Shown one piece after another: positions 10,785 to 21,406 of a DNA stretch of 64,000 bases; position 1 is the first letter of the stretch; every line of letters starts with the position of its first letter. Source of the DNA: Aphanomyces cochlioides (taxonomy: Eukaryota > Oomycota > Saprolegniomycetes > Saprolegniales > Verrucalvaceae); assembly GCA_019828595.1 (NCBI GenBank), contig JAHQRK010000008.1:1116001-1180000 (forward strand), written 5' to 3'. The notes beneath the pieces are model-generated. The model was not told the origin of the DNA and searched no databases. It saw nothing but the letters and a program-made list of their open reading frames with translations. Both the position numbers and the translations under genes were made by a program.

Positions 10785-11437
10785 GGACAGCGCAGATTAT
10801 GAATTCTAAATATACATAGATTTTGGTTTCATTTACGCGCCGAAACTGGCACAAGATATTGTCGATCTAGCCTTGAATTGCACATTCAACAGTGCAAAAC
10901 GCGACGAAATGGTCGAATCCTTTGGTAATTCGAAGCACATTTGAGGAGCTGCTCTTACAAATCCATGATACATTGCAGCTAATCTTATCGGACGTGGGTG
11001 CAAAACAATCGTTACACTACAACTATACGACGATTTATGACATGGAATAGCCAAAATATCTGCAAAGCACAATAGATTATATAATCCTAAAAGAATCCTC
11101 TAAAAGAATCTCGAAGAAACTTTTTTTAAATTTTGGGAATATTTTTTTAAATTATTGATAGTTTTATTAAAAGTCGTGATTTCCCGCATCTCCTAGAACA
11201 GACAAATCTAAGCACATAGAACGAGGAATTATCGTCATAGCTATCGAGATAAACGAGCTACGAGCGATCCAAGTTTCAACTAGGACTCATTCCGATGTAG
11301 TTTTCAAGATTTTGCGTTGAGCAAAAAGTCTCCTTTTTGTCATTTCTCATGTTTTTATCCAGTAGTGCTCTGGTATGGGTTATCTGTCAATTCGTTTTGA
11401 AATTTTATAATAATATAATGATACTTGGTTATATTAT

Positions 11438-11648
11438 GGGAGAATGACAAAACGTGTATAATCTATCAAAAATATTCGAAAATGTGTAAGTTAGGGTTAG
11501 GGGTAAAACAAACATTCTGAACATTTAGCAATTCCTATTGAATTTTACACCTTTTGTCACAGGAATGATGGTTGTGATACACGTTTCGCACAAATTTTAC
11601 TCAAAGTGTCATATTTTTGATAAATTATACACTTTTTGACATTTTCCC
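11438..11648. mobile_element. MITE with 9-bp target duplication (Mutator-type), nested in the mariner element
   Basis: 211 bp with TIRs of about 38 bp: GGGAGAATGACAAAACGTGT at the left and, read from the right end, GGGAAAATGTCAAAAAGTGT, both continuing to ATCAAAAATAT. It is flanked by identical TTATATTAT at 11429-11437 and 11649-11657. A 9-bp duplication is the hallmark of MULE insertion. No coding capacity. Confidence 0.88.
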
Positions 11649-11666
11649 TTATATTATCATGCCATC

Positions 11667-13178
11667 TTAACTTAGAGAATTCAGCGTGAGAACGGCATTG
11701 TTGTGGATGGAGTCTTTATATTCCAAATTGAATAACGCCAAGTCTTCGATTGTCGAGTCCTTCTTCATGTGCACGAGTTTGTAGTTATTACACCCATGAA
11801 TCTCCAATGAGCTTCTCATTGCCGTTTGCAATGTGATAAATGTCTTCGACAAATTAGCCGATGACAATTCATAAAACGAGGCTTCAACAGCACCAATAAG
11901 CTCCTCGATTGAACGAGTTTGCTTTTGATACTGAAGACATTGAATAGAATTAAAGTAACCTAAGTCCAAGACATTGAAGTCAGGACTATTTGCAGGTTGA
12001 TTTGCCACGTCAACGTGCACAATGCCATCTGAACGGAGAAATTCCGTTGTGATACAGCGGTGAGGACTCGCGTTGTCCTGTTGGAGGTACACCGTCTTGG
12101 CTTGATAAGCACGAGGAATCTTGGACTTGATCGCTGAAATGACTTTGTCCAAAATAAACTTCTTGTATACAGGACCATCGACTTCAAAGGGGCAACAAAA
12201 ACCGAACCTTTTGGACGATTTTTGCTGCTCCTTTGAGCGACAACGTCCTGTACAATGGGCCAAATTCCAATCTTGCCGTTGAATTCGCGCTTCTCGTGAA
12301 AGTCATATCTTGGCCTTGCCACGGCTGCCAAAAACATGATCTTCGTGATATGGTTCTTGTGTTTTGCTGAGCGCAGGGCCATTTCTTCGTCGTCGTACAC
12401 TTAGCACTTTCTCTTCACCATGGTCCTAAAGAACCATTTCTCATCAACGTGTACGTAATTGAACATGTTGCTAAAGATATGGTTGCCGTTTGACCAAGGT
12501 GAGAGAAAGCTCAACACAAACTTCAGTCGATCTTGCTTGTTCTTGTCGGTACGCATGGGGTTGATGCAATTTGAACGCGCTGTGAGACGTTTGTCGTCCT
12601 TGATATGCTTGATAATTGCAGTCTTGGGGATATTGCTGACAGCAGCCAAGAAACGTAGCGTCTGGCGTTCGAATTGAGGCACACGCCTGATTGCTTCTTC
12701 GATCTCTTGCGGTAGGCGCTTGCGCTTTCCACCACATTTCCCTAATAAGTACACCTCTGAGAAACTATGCTCATGAAAAATTATGTTTTTCGAGAATGTA
12801 TTAGAATATAGAGGCATTACCCTTTCGTTTCGAATCGACATCGGCGTCGTCGGCGCCAGCGAGAATGAACTGTTGCACTTGAGCCCAGAGGCGTCGCATT
12901 GTTCGCGCATGACATCCAATGAGTTGTGCGACTTCATTGAACGCACCCACAGGGAGCTTGCCTTCGTTGGATCTTGCTAGGAGCTCATGGTACGCTCGAT
13001 GGCGCTCAGTTGCCGAAAGATTTCGGCAGCTGCCAGTGGAATCAGAGCGAGGCGTTGATGCCGCAGGAACTACAGGGGTGTGGTCATTGGATAGGACAGC
13101 GAGATTGTTCATGTCAGAATGCGTGAAATTAGTTAATGAACTCGTGGCGGAGGAAAAACTTGTTTCTGTGACCGCCAT
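11667..13178 (-). pseudogene. Mariner-like transposase, broken
   Basis: From ATG 13178: a Ser-rich leader, a helix-turn-helix region (LPVGAFNEVAQLIGCHARTM), a likely intron of about 65 bp (gtaatgc...tctcag, near 12755-12820), a second DNA-binding region (IRRVPQFERQTLRFLAAVS), then the catalytic motifs HVDEKWFF (12440s), QQDNASPH (12060s) and NSPDFNVLDLGYF (11970s). The last motif ends in Asp, as in plant mariner-like transposases. Damage: an in-frame TAA at 12399-12401 directly before VYDDEEMAL and a frameshift near 12195 between RPKGSVF and FEVDGPVYKKF. Non-autonomous now. Confidence 0.85.
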
Positions 13179-13355
13179 TGAATTTCAAATCGATGTATCT
13201 CATCGACCAGAACGAGCTATTCCCACGCGATGATACCCAATCAAAGCTACGAGCCTGTATTTTTTAATGAGCCAATTAGATATGCTCAATTCGTATTTCA
13301 CAAAATTCCCGCCAATAAGAATTTCTCAGTGACAGATAACCCGGACCAGAGTAGT

Positions 13356-13691
13356 ACTAGTAATTGAAATGAACCCTGGTGTCAACAAAAAATCTGAAAA
13401 ATACAAGTATTCAGTATAATCTAATGTAGTACTTTGGCCAACGAAACTTTAGGGTACTAAGCTGCAGACTCACATTTCTTCTGTCGTACTCTTGCTGTCG
13501 TCACAGTCTTTATTCAAGGATTTTTCCTTACTGACTACCATCATTCTACCATAATTAAGGACATTTTGGCAAAATAGGACTTTGGAGAAGAAAATCTGCA
13601 TATATGTGATCGAAAAGGGTCGAAATCGCCGACTTTGAGACTTCATTTCTCGAGCGTCCCGAAGGCTTATCGGACGTAGAAGACAGATTTA
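13356..13691. other. No gene seen
   Basis: 336 bp between the mariner element and the MITE that starts at 13692. I see no supported ORF, RNA gene or repeat family. Confidence 0.5.
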
Positions 13692-13955
13692 CAGGGAACG
13701 ACGGAATTGTGGCACTAGTGGTATTTCGATTATTAAGGATTTTGTCCAATCATATGTAACAATTTAGGTTCGAAGTTCGTACATATATTCACCCAATCAC
13801 AAGTAGTAAGTGTGGAGTCCCACGGTGCTTGTATCGAGGTTCAAATCATTTCCAATGTCGTAGCTCGATATACTCTAAATTAATAAAGAAAATGCTTGGA
13901 TCAAGTTGTTTGAGGTGTTTGTAGTGACGATTTGAAATCACAGCCTTAGAAAGTA

Positions 13956-16333
13956 CTACCTCTGTCCCACAATTTATGTTAACAGTTTCATTTCTCGGCA
14001 ATCATTGATGCGATTGGCTCGAAAGTGGGCGGTTTAGAAAGCTTACATCAAGACAAATTCACATGATTTTTTTGTGAATTTTATGCGTCAGAGTGCAAAC
14101 GTGACGGCCTAAAGAATGAACGAGCATACAAAACGCAAGTGTAACCTACGCGACGACGAGAGGCATGTGCTGTACTGTGTCATCTTCCGTGGTAGCACGA
14201 GCTCTGGTCGTTTACCCAAATAAGTTGTTGATTCTACTTGCGCGCTATTCAATGTCAGTCGCATGACGTGCTACCGCGTGTGGAAGCGATGTCAAATATC
14301 CATGCAGGAGCAATGAACCCTCGACTTGGACAAATATGTGAACTCTTCGATGTCTATTGTCGGGGCCCGTTGGGAATGTACACATGTCATACATTTTGTA
14401 ATATAAATATCAAGATCGTAGTGTTTGTGGAATCTAAAACGATTGGTGTGTAGCTCACGATGCCCTCTATATTTAGCCCATCAAGCAATGACTGAGACTT
14501 CATTTTCAAGAAAGTTATGGAGAAAAGACATGAACTGAGTCCCGCTGAAAAGCGCTTAATCGTGAAATGCCATGATTACTTCAAGTACAACAAGCCTCAA
14601 TCAATACTTGGAAAACAACCAAGAGTGCGTACATGCGTTGCGAAATGCCTTGGCTTTGCCGAGTCAACCGTTGGCAAAGTCATAGCTGAATGGAACAAAA
14701 ATAAAGACCCCTCGTTTAAACCCAGCTCCACTGTTCGCGACCACAATCCTCGCTCGCCCGCTGAGTCGCTGTCAGCTGAGATACGACTGATAATCAAAGA
14801 GGCCAACGCTAAATGCTTACCGATTTCGGCCAAAATACTCTGCAACACGATTCAATCACTGCATGGAGTTACAGTCGCCGTCCGGACGATGCGAAAGGTG
14901 CTGAGACGCTTGGGTTTCTCGTTCCAAAAAGGGCAAGCTCGCTTTTATCTGGCTGAATCGCCCCAAAATGTTGCGTATCGTACAACATACTTGCGCAAAA
15001 AGCTCGCCAATCGATCTGACAATAACGCGCCAATCTTGCCCGAGGTCTACTTGGACGAATCGTATTGTAACCTGAACCATTCTCCTGCCAAAACGTGGGT
15101 CGACGAGACGAAGAAATGACTTACAAAGTCGGGAAAGGGACCGAGGATGTGTATTGTCGGTGCAGGGATTGTTCGCACCAATGGAAATGGCAATGTCGAG
15201 GGCGCCTGGGTGAATCGATCCATCGTCATGTGGCCTTCAACAAAACGCCCGAGTCTAAAGCGAAAATGAAGAGGTAATGACGACACAGACGATGACTACC
15301 ACGGGAATTTCAATTCGCAGTTGTTCGAGCAATGGTTCAAGCGACTGTGTGTCACATTGAAAGACACCTATGGCTCTTGTGTAATTCACATGGACGGAGC
15401 TAAATACCACAAGAGAATTTTGAACCCGCAACCTACGGCCAAAGACGTCAAGGCAAAGATTGCATTGTAGCTAGCCTCACGTAGTATTGAGTATGACGAG
15501 AAGTTGACCAAGCCGGAATTGCTCGAGCTCGTGCGCCATAATCGTGAAGCTCCTTCGTACGCATGTCAAGTGATGGCCTCAAATCATGGACATACCCTTT
15601 TGTTCACACTGCCGTATCATCCCGATCTCCAACCCATCGAGGTTGTGTGGGGAATTGTCAAGAACAAAATCGCGATGCGCCCTTCGATGGACATGGCTGA
15701 GCTGGAGTCGCGCTTGAGGAAGAACTTCGACGATGTAAGGAGTTCCGACTGGCTTGGTGCTTATCGTAAAGCGCAATCTTTTGAGGACATGTACTTCAAG
15801 GCGCCGAGGAAGCCCTTCTCGGAGATGAAGAGAACGATGAGGATGGAGACCTTCTCGAGCCTTCCGAAAGTGAATAGCTTAAAACCCAATCAGTTATAAC
15901 TCTATAAACTAATATTTTCTTTTTATTGGCTGATAAATTTGAATTTTGTCCAATTGATGGGCTTAAACTTCCCCCTACCCCTACCTTGAGTGCAAATAAT
16001 TCTCTTTTTTTTCAAGTAAGAAGTTGAAACTGTTTTTTCACTATATTGACTTGCCATCACAAATACGACTTTACACGAACTCTCAGCTTTTTTATATTTA
16101 TTTGCTTGAAAAAAGGATGAGTGATCGATGAGAAATGACTCCTCAACTGATGTACATTCCCATCGGGCCCCGACAATAGGATAACCGTCAGGACATTGAG
16201 CATGTCGTTGTACACTATAGTGGCATTCGTATTTTTTTTTATTTTTAGATTCATTGCACAGTGAAAGTATAATCAAAGACATATGTTCAGAGTTCGTGAA
16301 TTTTTGTTAACATGAATTGTGGGACAGAGGTAG
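13956..16333. mobile_element. Tc1/mariner-type element with Stowaway-like ends
   Basis: TIRs CTACCTCTGTCCCACAATTT at 13956 and, from 16333 on the other strand, CTACCTCTGTCCCACAATTC; similarity continues as ATGTTAACA. TA flanks both ends (13954-13955, 16334-16335). The outer bases resemble the Stowaway consensus CTCCCTCCGT. It carries one transposase ORF with three in-frame stops. The left non-coding arm (13986-14516) and right arm (15900-16300) hold no other supported gene. Confidence 0.87.
14517..15899 (+). pseudogene. Tc1/IS630-type transposase with three nonsense codons
   Basis: One continuous frame of 460 codons from ATG 14517, interrupted by TGA at 15117-15119, TGA at 15267-15269 and TAG at 15468-15470, with no frameshift. 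N-terminus: HTH region (LSPAEKRLIVKCHDYF; CLGFAESTVGKVIAEW). Catalytic motifs: VYLDESYCN (first Asp), VIHMDGAKYHK (second Asp), LPYHPDLQPIEVVWGIVK (Glu). All three stops can arise from single C-to-T changes (CGA to TGA, CAG to TAG, or TGG to TAG on the other strand). Homologous function: cut-and-paste transposition; dead in this copy. Confidence 0.88.
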
Positions 16334-16472
16334 TAGTTGGTAAAGAATATCAATTTTAATCCAATCATATGTAATAAATGTACCCACTGAATTTTCATTG
16401 GATAATTCTTGTTGTCATTTTACTTCAAACAATCGAAGTACCACTAGTGCCATAATTCCGTCGTTCCCTGTA

Positions 16473-17251
16473 GCTCTCTTTTTTAACGCTCAATCAACCC
16501 TCGAAACTACAGAGGTCAATATGGCGAAATGAAAAGTCGAAAATTTGGTGCTCCATTTTTCTATATACGCTATCTCAAGTATTCCCTCTTGTTAAGAATA
16601 ACGTCCATTTTAACCTGTAAAATTAATAAGTTTTCAAAAAGCATAAATATAGACAAATTTAAAAAAATATTAAGTTTCGAAGGTTTCAAACTTGTAAAAA
16701 TTACACTCCCTCCTTTGGAGCGAGTTTGAGGAGGGTTTTCATGATATACAATAATATTTCCAAGAAAACTTCTAATGAAATAAATCACCCATCCTTGATC
16801 ATAAATCACAATCTGATTGGATAATCAAACAAAGCGCGCTGATTGATGTCATCAATCAGCGCACAGACTTGCCGAAAAAATTATTCCAACAAAATCATTT
16901 TATGTTTTCTCGAAAAAATAAATTATTTTACAATGTGACACAAACAAAATAGGTTGTTGTCTTTTTTTCATTAGGCTGAATAAATATTGATAATTTCTCC
17001 ACTTGAAAAATGTATGAAAATATATTAATAATTGTACGTATTTTTAGAAAGGAAGCATGTTCCCACACAGACTCCTTTCGTGCTTATCATCTGCTGGTCA
17101 TTTGCAACGCGTAAGCTTGCCATTTGCAGCTCATGTGTAACGCATGTGCAGCTCATGTGCAGCTCATTTGCTTTTCACTGTAACCCCTCTTAGCAACAAG
17201 GACGATCGATGAATGTCCATTTCTCATTTTACTCTGCTGATCTAACATACA
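16473..17251. other. AT-rich region upstream of the hAT pseudogene
   Basis: No supported gene. It contains CTCCCTCCTTTGGAGCGAGT near 16704, a perfect hairpin at 16836-16862 and, at 17120-17170, three imperfect copies of CATGTGCAGCT which may belong to the subterminal region of the hAT element. hAT TIRs and the 8-bp duplication could not be located. Confidence 0.5.
16836..16862. repeat. Perfect 13-bp palindrome
   Basis: GCGCTGATTGATG, one spacer T, then CATCAATCAGCGC. Isolated in AT-rich DNA; could be a terminator-like hairpin or the centre of an old inverted repeat. Confidence 0.85.
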
Positions 17252-19418
17252 ATGAAAGCTAAGTCTTCATCCAAGTTGCTCTCCGGCAAAGAACTCGCAA
17301 TGAACTACTTTGATCTCGTTGACGGAACCGAAAATACCTGGAAATGTCGTTCGTGCCCGATCCAAATTGTAATGACTGGAACTGGCTACTCGAATTTATG
17401 CACCCACAATACACGCAGCCACTCAGAATACATACACCTCGGAAAAGACAAAGCGTTGAACATGCAAACGCTAAGCAACTTTCGTGCAACGACCAAAGCG
17501 AAAAACATTTATGGATGGGTTGATATTATTGCAAACGGCTTACATCCTTTTTCGTTCTGCGAGGACAAACTTATTGGAAAGTACACCACATTGGATGGAA
17601 TTGACCGAGAAACTTTGCAAAAGTACATGCGTGCGCTTGCCGAAAGTGTTGAAAAGACGCTTGCCAAGCTTCTCCCAGCCAAGTTTGCGCTAGTTTTCGA
17701 TGGTTGGACGGCGCAATCCACTCATTACCTGGCTGTTTTTGCAACATTTCCTCGCCAATTGAAGGATGAAAAATTATCCGGAAAAGTATCGGAAAATCAG
17801 AAATATCCGGAAATTTATCCGAACGGCGCATTAACTACGACTGCTACCTCCTGGGGGCTTTTGCCAAAAGTGGGGACTATTTTACTAATTTTACCAAAAG
17901 TGGGACAATTATGTCAAAAGTGGGGGCTGAATGATAGAATGTGGGGGGGCATCAGAAACTTTTTGGTGAGGCCCCACATTTGAAAATCTTCTTCTCCGTG
18001 GCCCCCACTAATGAAGAAAGTCAGGTTTCCCTGACCAAAGTGTGATGCCACTTTTTCTAGAAGTTACAAGGAAAACCGAAACACAAATCTTCGAAAAAAC
18101 AGCCTACAATGTAATGCCGCAAAGAAGGTAGAGAGGACAAGGGATGTAGAGCGTAAGCGCAACAAGTACGTTCCCAAGTTAAAAAGATGTATTATCTGCC
18201 AATCTACAGCAAGAAAATCATGTTCTTGTACAGAGCAAGGCCTTGCCCTGGCGGTCCACCTTGGATGGTGTCTTCTTCGTTTACCATGGCAATTCTTCCA
18301 TTGACTGTCGTGTCACACTAATTAGGCAAATTTCATACTATATATTAATTTTAACATTAATTTAAGTAATGGCCCGGGTCAAAAAGCCCCACTTTTGTGA
18401 AAGCGCTCACTTTTGGCAAAAGTCCACCTCCTGGGCTTCTCCCCTATGAATGAAAGTGGATCGCAGACTGCCTCTGCCCACAAAGACTACTTCGACTCTT
18501 TATGGAAAATCATGGAGCAATGTGGTTGCCCTTATTGGTGATAATTGTGCCACGAATCTTTCATTTGCTCGGTCTTGTGGAATTCCTGTCATTGGGTGCG
18601 CAAGTCACCGCTTCAATCTTGCTGTGAAAATTATCATGGACAATTTCGTGGAATCTGTAAACGAAATTATGCGTCGTTTATCGTTCTCCATTCCTGCTGC
18701 CAAGTTGCGAAACTTCACTCACTTGGCAGCAAAAACACTCAATTCTACACGTTGGAGCTCAACATTTGAAATGGTTGAGTGCTACTTCAAAATTCGGGAT
18801 TTTTTGCGTCCACTACAAGATATGGATGTCGACTTAGTTCTCTTGTCAAACAAGCAAGAGAAGGAACTTAGCGAAGTCTTCGTGACCATGCAGCGACTTG
18901 AAAAGGTGACGAAAGGCTTGCAGAGTGAACGAACAATGCTCGTGGAGGTTCGATCTGTTTTTGATTTGCTAGTGAAAGATTATCCGGATACAGCTCCGAA
19001 AATTTCAGCCAATGGTAGCTTAATCCAAAACCCAAGCTTTGAAGCCGCGGTGGTGAAAGTCCAAAGACGTGACATTGCTGGTCTGAGCAATGAAGAGCGA
19101 GAAAGCGTCAAACACCGTATTGATGATTCTACACTTGTCGACGATGGTGAAGAAGTTTCTTCGCAGCTTGACTACTTTGAGCAAGCCACGAAGAAACAAA
19201 AACTGGAAGTCCATCGTGGCTATCTCAATCTTGAATTTCTCTGTCCAACCTCCAACTTTTGTGAACGATTCTTTTCTAGGGCCAAGCACGCGCTTGGCGA
19301 TCGTCGGGGACGTATGCTGCCGAGAAACTTTGAGACTCAAATGTTCCTTTGTGTGAACAACTCGTTGTGGGATGTCTTCATGGTTGAATCGATTGTGAAC
19401 CCGGAAACAGAAAAATAA
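17252..19418 (+). pseudogene. hAT-family transposase, interrupted by a MITE and frameshifted
   Basis: N-terminal half 17252 onward: BED-type zinc finger (WKCRSCPIQIVMTG, then HNTRSH at about residues 30-56), YGWVDIIANGLHPFSF, and FALVFDGWTAQSTHYLAVFA containing the first catalytic Asp. The frame is cut by a 571-bp insertion at 17855-18425. It resumes as GFSPMNESGSQTASAHKDYF (18432-18500) and then, after a frameshift near 18515-18530, VVALIGDNCATNLSFARSCG (second Asp). The C-terminal dimerisation region is LCPTSNFCERFFSRAKHALG. The 18450 ATG frame upstream of NVVALIG is therefore an artefact. A short TCCGGAAA-rich segment at 17770-17820 may be a further small insertion. Related to the hAT relic at 31086-32609. 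Confidence 0.85.
17855..18425. mobile_element. MULE-type MITE inserted in the hAT transposase
   Basis: 571 bp with TIRs GGGCTTTTGCCAAAAGTG (left) and, from the right end, GGACTTTTGCCAAAAGTG. Flanked by a 9-bp duplication ACCTCCTGG (17846-17854 and 18426-18434). The left part repeats the unit CAAAAGTGGGG three times at roughly 20-30 bp spacing. No coding capacity. Excision restores homologous codons of the hAT reading frame around GFSP. Confidence 0.9.
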
Positions 19419-19947
19419 TTTTTGCACTCTTCGAGAATAAAATAAATTCATGGACTTGTCTGCTAACAGGAATGAATTATTCTATTCTTTGTATGTATTA
19501 AATAAATTCTATGTGTTTTTATTCCGTAGAAATGAATTTGGAATTTAATTTTCGGCACGACTGATTGATATGACAAAAGCGGGAAAACATAGATCAACAC
19601 CAATGAAATGGCCAGTCAAAGCTCGATACAAAATATAATATGAAGCATTCACTCATTAATTTTTAGTGACAAGCATTCCTGTGTATCGACACCATTGATA
19701 ATGCAAACAGGACGACAGACCTAACGAATGAAGCACACGATGCAATTCTGTGGGAAGTTCTTCTCGAAAGCAAGAATGGCTACATGGCAAGGCTCTCAAA
19801 AGGATTTAGTCAAGTGTTGGCATCAAAATACGGTTGCCATCAAAGCACAATTCGGCTCGAGCAAAACAACAAGGCGTTGCTGTTGGCAACATGAAAGTTT
19901 CAGTGTCAAACATGAGGCGTGGTCGTGTGGGACGTGCCAGGCCCTTA

Positions 19948-20243
19948 GGGCCTGGTCGCCGAACATTCCATCCATGCTTCAGGGACGGATTCAGGCTTCT
20001 GATTGGTCAATTCCAATAATTTCCGGATAATGGGGTCGTTCATGCTTTTCGGATAAACTCAGGCAGGAACGCCTTTTTCCAGGCAGAGATGATCCATCTC
20101 TGCCTCAACAAGTCTGTTCCTGCTTGAGACACATTTTCAAGAAAATCGAAAAAATACTTTTTGATACTTTTCAAAAAAACTTCCAAAAAATTCCGGATAA
20201 CGTTCCTGCCTGGCAGGGATGGATTTCTTCCCCGACCAGGCCC
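19948..20243. mobile_element. PIF/Harbinger-related MITE, family copy 1
   Basis: Ends GGGCCTGGTCGCCGAACATT at 19948 and, from 20243, GGGCCTGGTCGGGGAAGAAA. Flanks TTA (left) and TAA (right). Internal sequence (ACGGATTCAGGCTTCTGATT; TTTCCGGATAATG; TTTTCGGATAAACTCAG) matches the copy at 24707-24913. This copy carries an additional palindromic segment (AGGCAGAGATG, spacer ATC, CATCTCTGCCT at 20081-20105). The ends resemble those of the Harbinger element at 27181-29719. The 19419-19947 flank holds no supported gene. Confidence 0.8.
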
Positions 20244-20399
20244 TAAAAAAGCATTCATGCCAGATGGTCCAAATACATCTCCGAACTGATCTCGCTACAT
20301 AGTTAGGGCTATTTTAGCTCATGCTTCGAATTTGTCTTGAGATGTGCATAGTTACTAACACACTTCATCAAGTGTTAGAGTCTCAAGGGTAATCACGAT

Positions 20400-20592
20400 A
20401 CCTAAGTACAGAGTATAGTACTACAGTGTACAGTAGTTCCAGTAGGTACTCATGGCACCTAATAATTTAAGTAGTAGTACTAGTACTCATGTTGCCTACT
20501 CATGGTACTCATATGTACTCATAGTATCTACTTCGAAGTACTCTGGAGTAATTAGTACTCATGGTACCTAATATGGTACCTAATATGTGTAC
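20400..20592. repeat. Degenerate GTACTCATGGTACC repeat tract
   Basis: Roughly 190 bp built from variants of GTACTCATGG, TACCTAATATG and AGTAGTACT. It shows loose tandem structure with palindromic GGTACC and AGTACT cores. Non-coding. Confidence 0.7.
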
Positions 20593-20709
20593 CCAGACCC
20601 GTTCACTTTGTCCAGACTTGGTTTGAAGTGGGTGAGCTCACAACATTGTCTGTAGGCTATTGACTGGTGGGGCATTTGTACGTGAGTACTTGCCACTGTT
20701 CTTTAAACT

Positions 20710-21073
20710 CAAACTCAAGACTGGGGGGTGATCTCCTGGACACGATTGAATCGTTTGAAGAAGACATGCCAGAAGCTAAATGGACCCAAGATGTGTGGAG
20801 GAATTTGGTCTGTTACGGCTGCCACCAAGAAATCGTGGAATGATGTACTCGTGTACACAGTGTCCCCCACTCTCGCTCTTTTTCTCTCGGACTTATATGA
20901 AATTTGAGAAGCTTAAAACGTTTTGCAACCATGAAATGAAAGTCACAGAGGCCGACAAGCCGCCATTAAGATATCTCCACGAAGAACGTTTGAAGGTCCT
21001 GGCGATCAACTGTATGTGGTTTGTATACGAACGCCACTTTATAAACTATCAGGAATACTGTCACTTTAATTAA
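20710..21073 (+). pseudogene. C-terminal fragment of a TIR-like/TPR/ZZ family copy
   Basis: 20720-20850: GDLLDTIESFEEDMPEAKWT then QDVWRNL, in one frame up to the first zinc cysteines. After a one-base shift near 20840 it continues as MMYSCTQCPPLSLFF, KLKTFCNHEMKV, KPPLRYLHEERLKVLA and ERHFINYQEYC, ending at TAA 21071-21073. The third CRSC cysteine pair has become FSRTY. Everything upstream (TIR-like domain and TPRs) is absent. Opposite strand to the next three family pieces. Confidence 0.8.
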
Positions 21074-21406
21074 GTCCCATTGAACGAGCGATTGCCCTCA
21101 AAACTGCCAGTGGAAGGAAAATAGTCGACGAGTTCTCTTCTAACAACACTTTTGCTCTGAAATTGCTGCAATAGTTCAAGTTGCGCCCCTAAGTTTTCCA
21201 TCAATAGATTGTCGTGCATCGTTTCATCTGTGGAATATTTTGGTTGCTGTTCGTGTTTAAAACGTAATACTTTCCAGATTGAGATCTCACTTTCTATGCA
21301 GTGTAGATTTAAACAACCTTGGATTGCGAAGGTGCCACATTATGCTGTGAAAATACATTTCCAATCATCCAGAGAAATGGATCGTATATCGTGTGAGTAG
21401 TTCAGT

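Larger units (their letters stand above)
8231..11193. mobile_element. IS630-type DNA transposon with two genes
   Basis: Terminal inverted repeats GGAGATGCGGGAAATCA at 8231-8247 and its reverse complement at 11177-11193. The right flank is TA; the left flank is TG, so the expected TA duplication is imperfect. It contains a plus-strand accessory ORF (8875-9740, frameshifted) and a minus-strand DDE transposase (9774-10784) that converge. Length 2963 bp. The non-coding ends (8248-8874 and 10785-11176) are AT-rich without other features. Confidence 0.8.
11365..13354. mobile_element. Mariner-like element, plant-type (DD39D-like)
   Basis: TIRs: GTGCTCTGGTATGGGTTATC at 11365 and, on the other strand from 13354, CTACTCTGGTCCGGGTTATC; both continue TGTCA. 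Both ends are flanked by TA (11363-11364, 13355-13356), the mariner target duplication. The element carries one broken transposase gene on the minus strand and a nested MITE at 11438-11648. Confidence 0.85.
13692..16470. mobile_element. TA-flanked MITE split by a nested mariner element
   Basis: Left end 13692 (CAGGGAACGACGGAATTGTG continuing GCACTAGTGGTATTTCGATT) and right end 16470, whose reverse complement reads CAGGGAACGACGGAATTATG and continues GCACTAGTGGTACTTCGATT: about 42 bp of inverted repeat. TA flanks both ends (13690-13691, 16471-16472). Removing the nested element 13956-16333 leaves roughly 400 bp without coding capacity, a Tc1/mariner-derived MITE. Confidence 0.85.

Noticed and set aside
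16836..16862. Rho-independent-type terminator
   Set aside because: Eukaryotic context and no adjacent transcript end; recorded only as a palindrome.
18450..18515. ATG start of the downstream hAT ORF (MKVDRRLPLPT)
   Set aside because: The homologous reading is in another frame (GFSPMNESGSQTASAH); the ATG frame is accidental until the frameshift.
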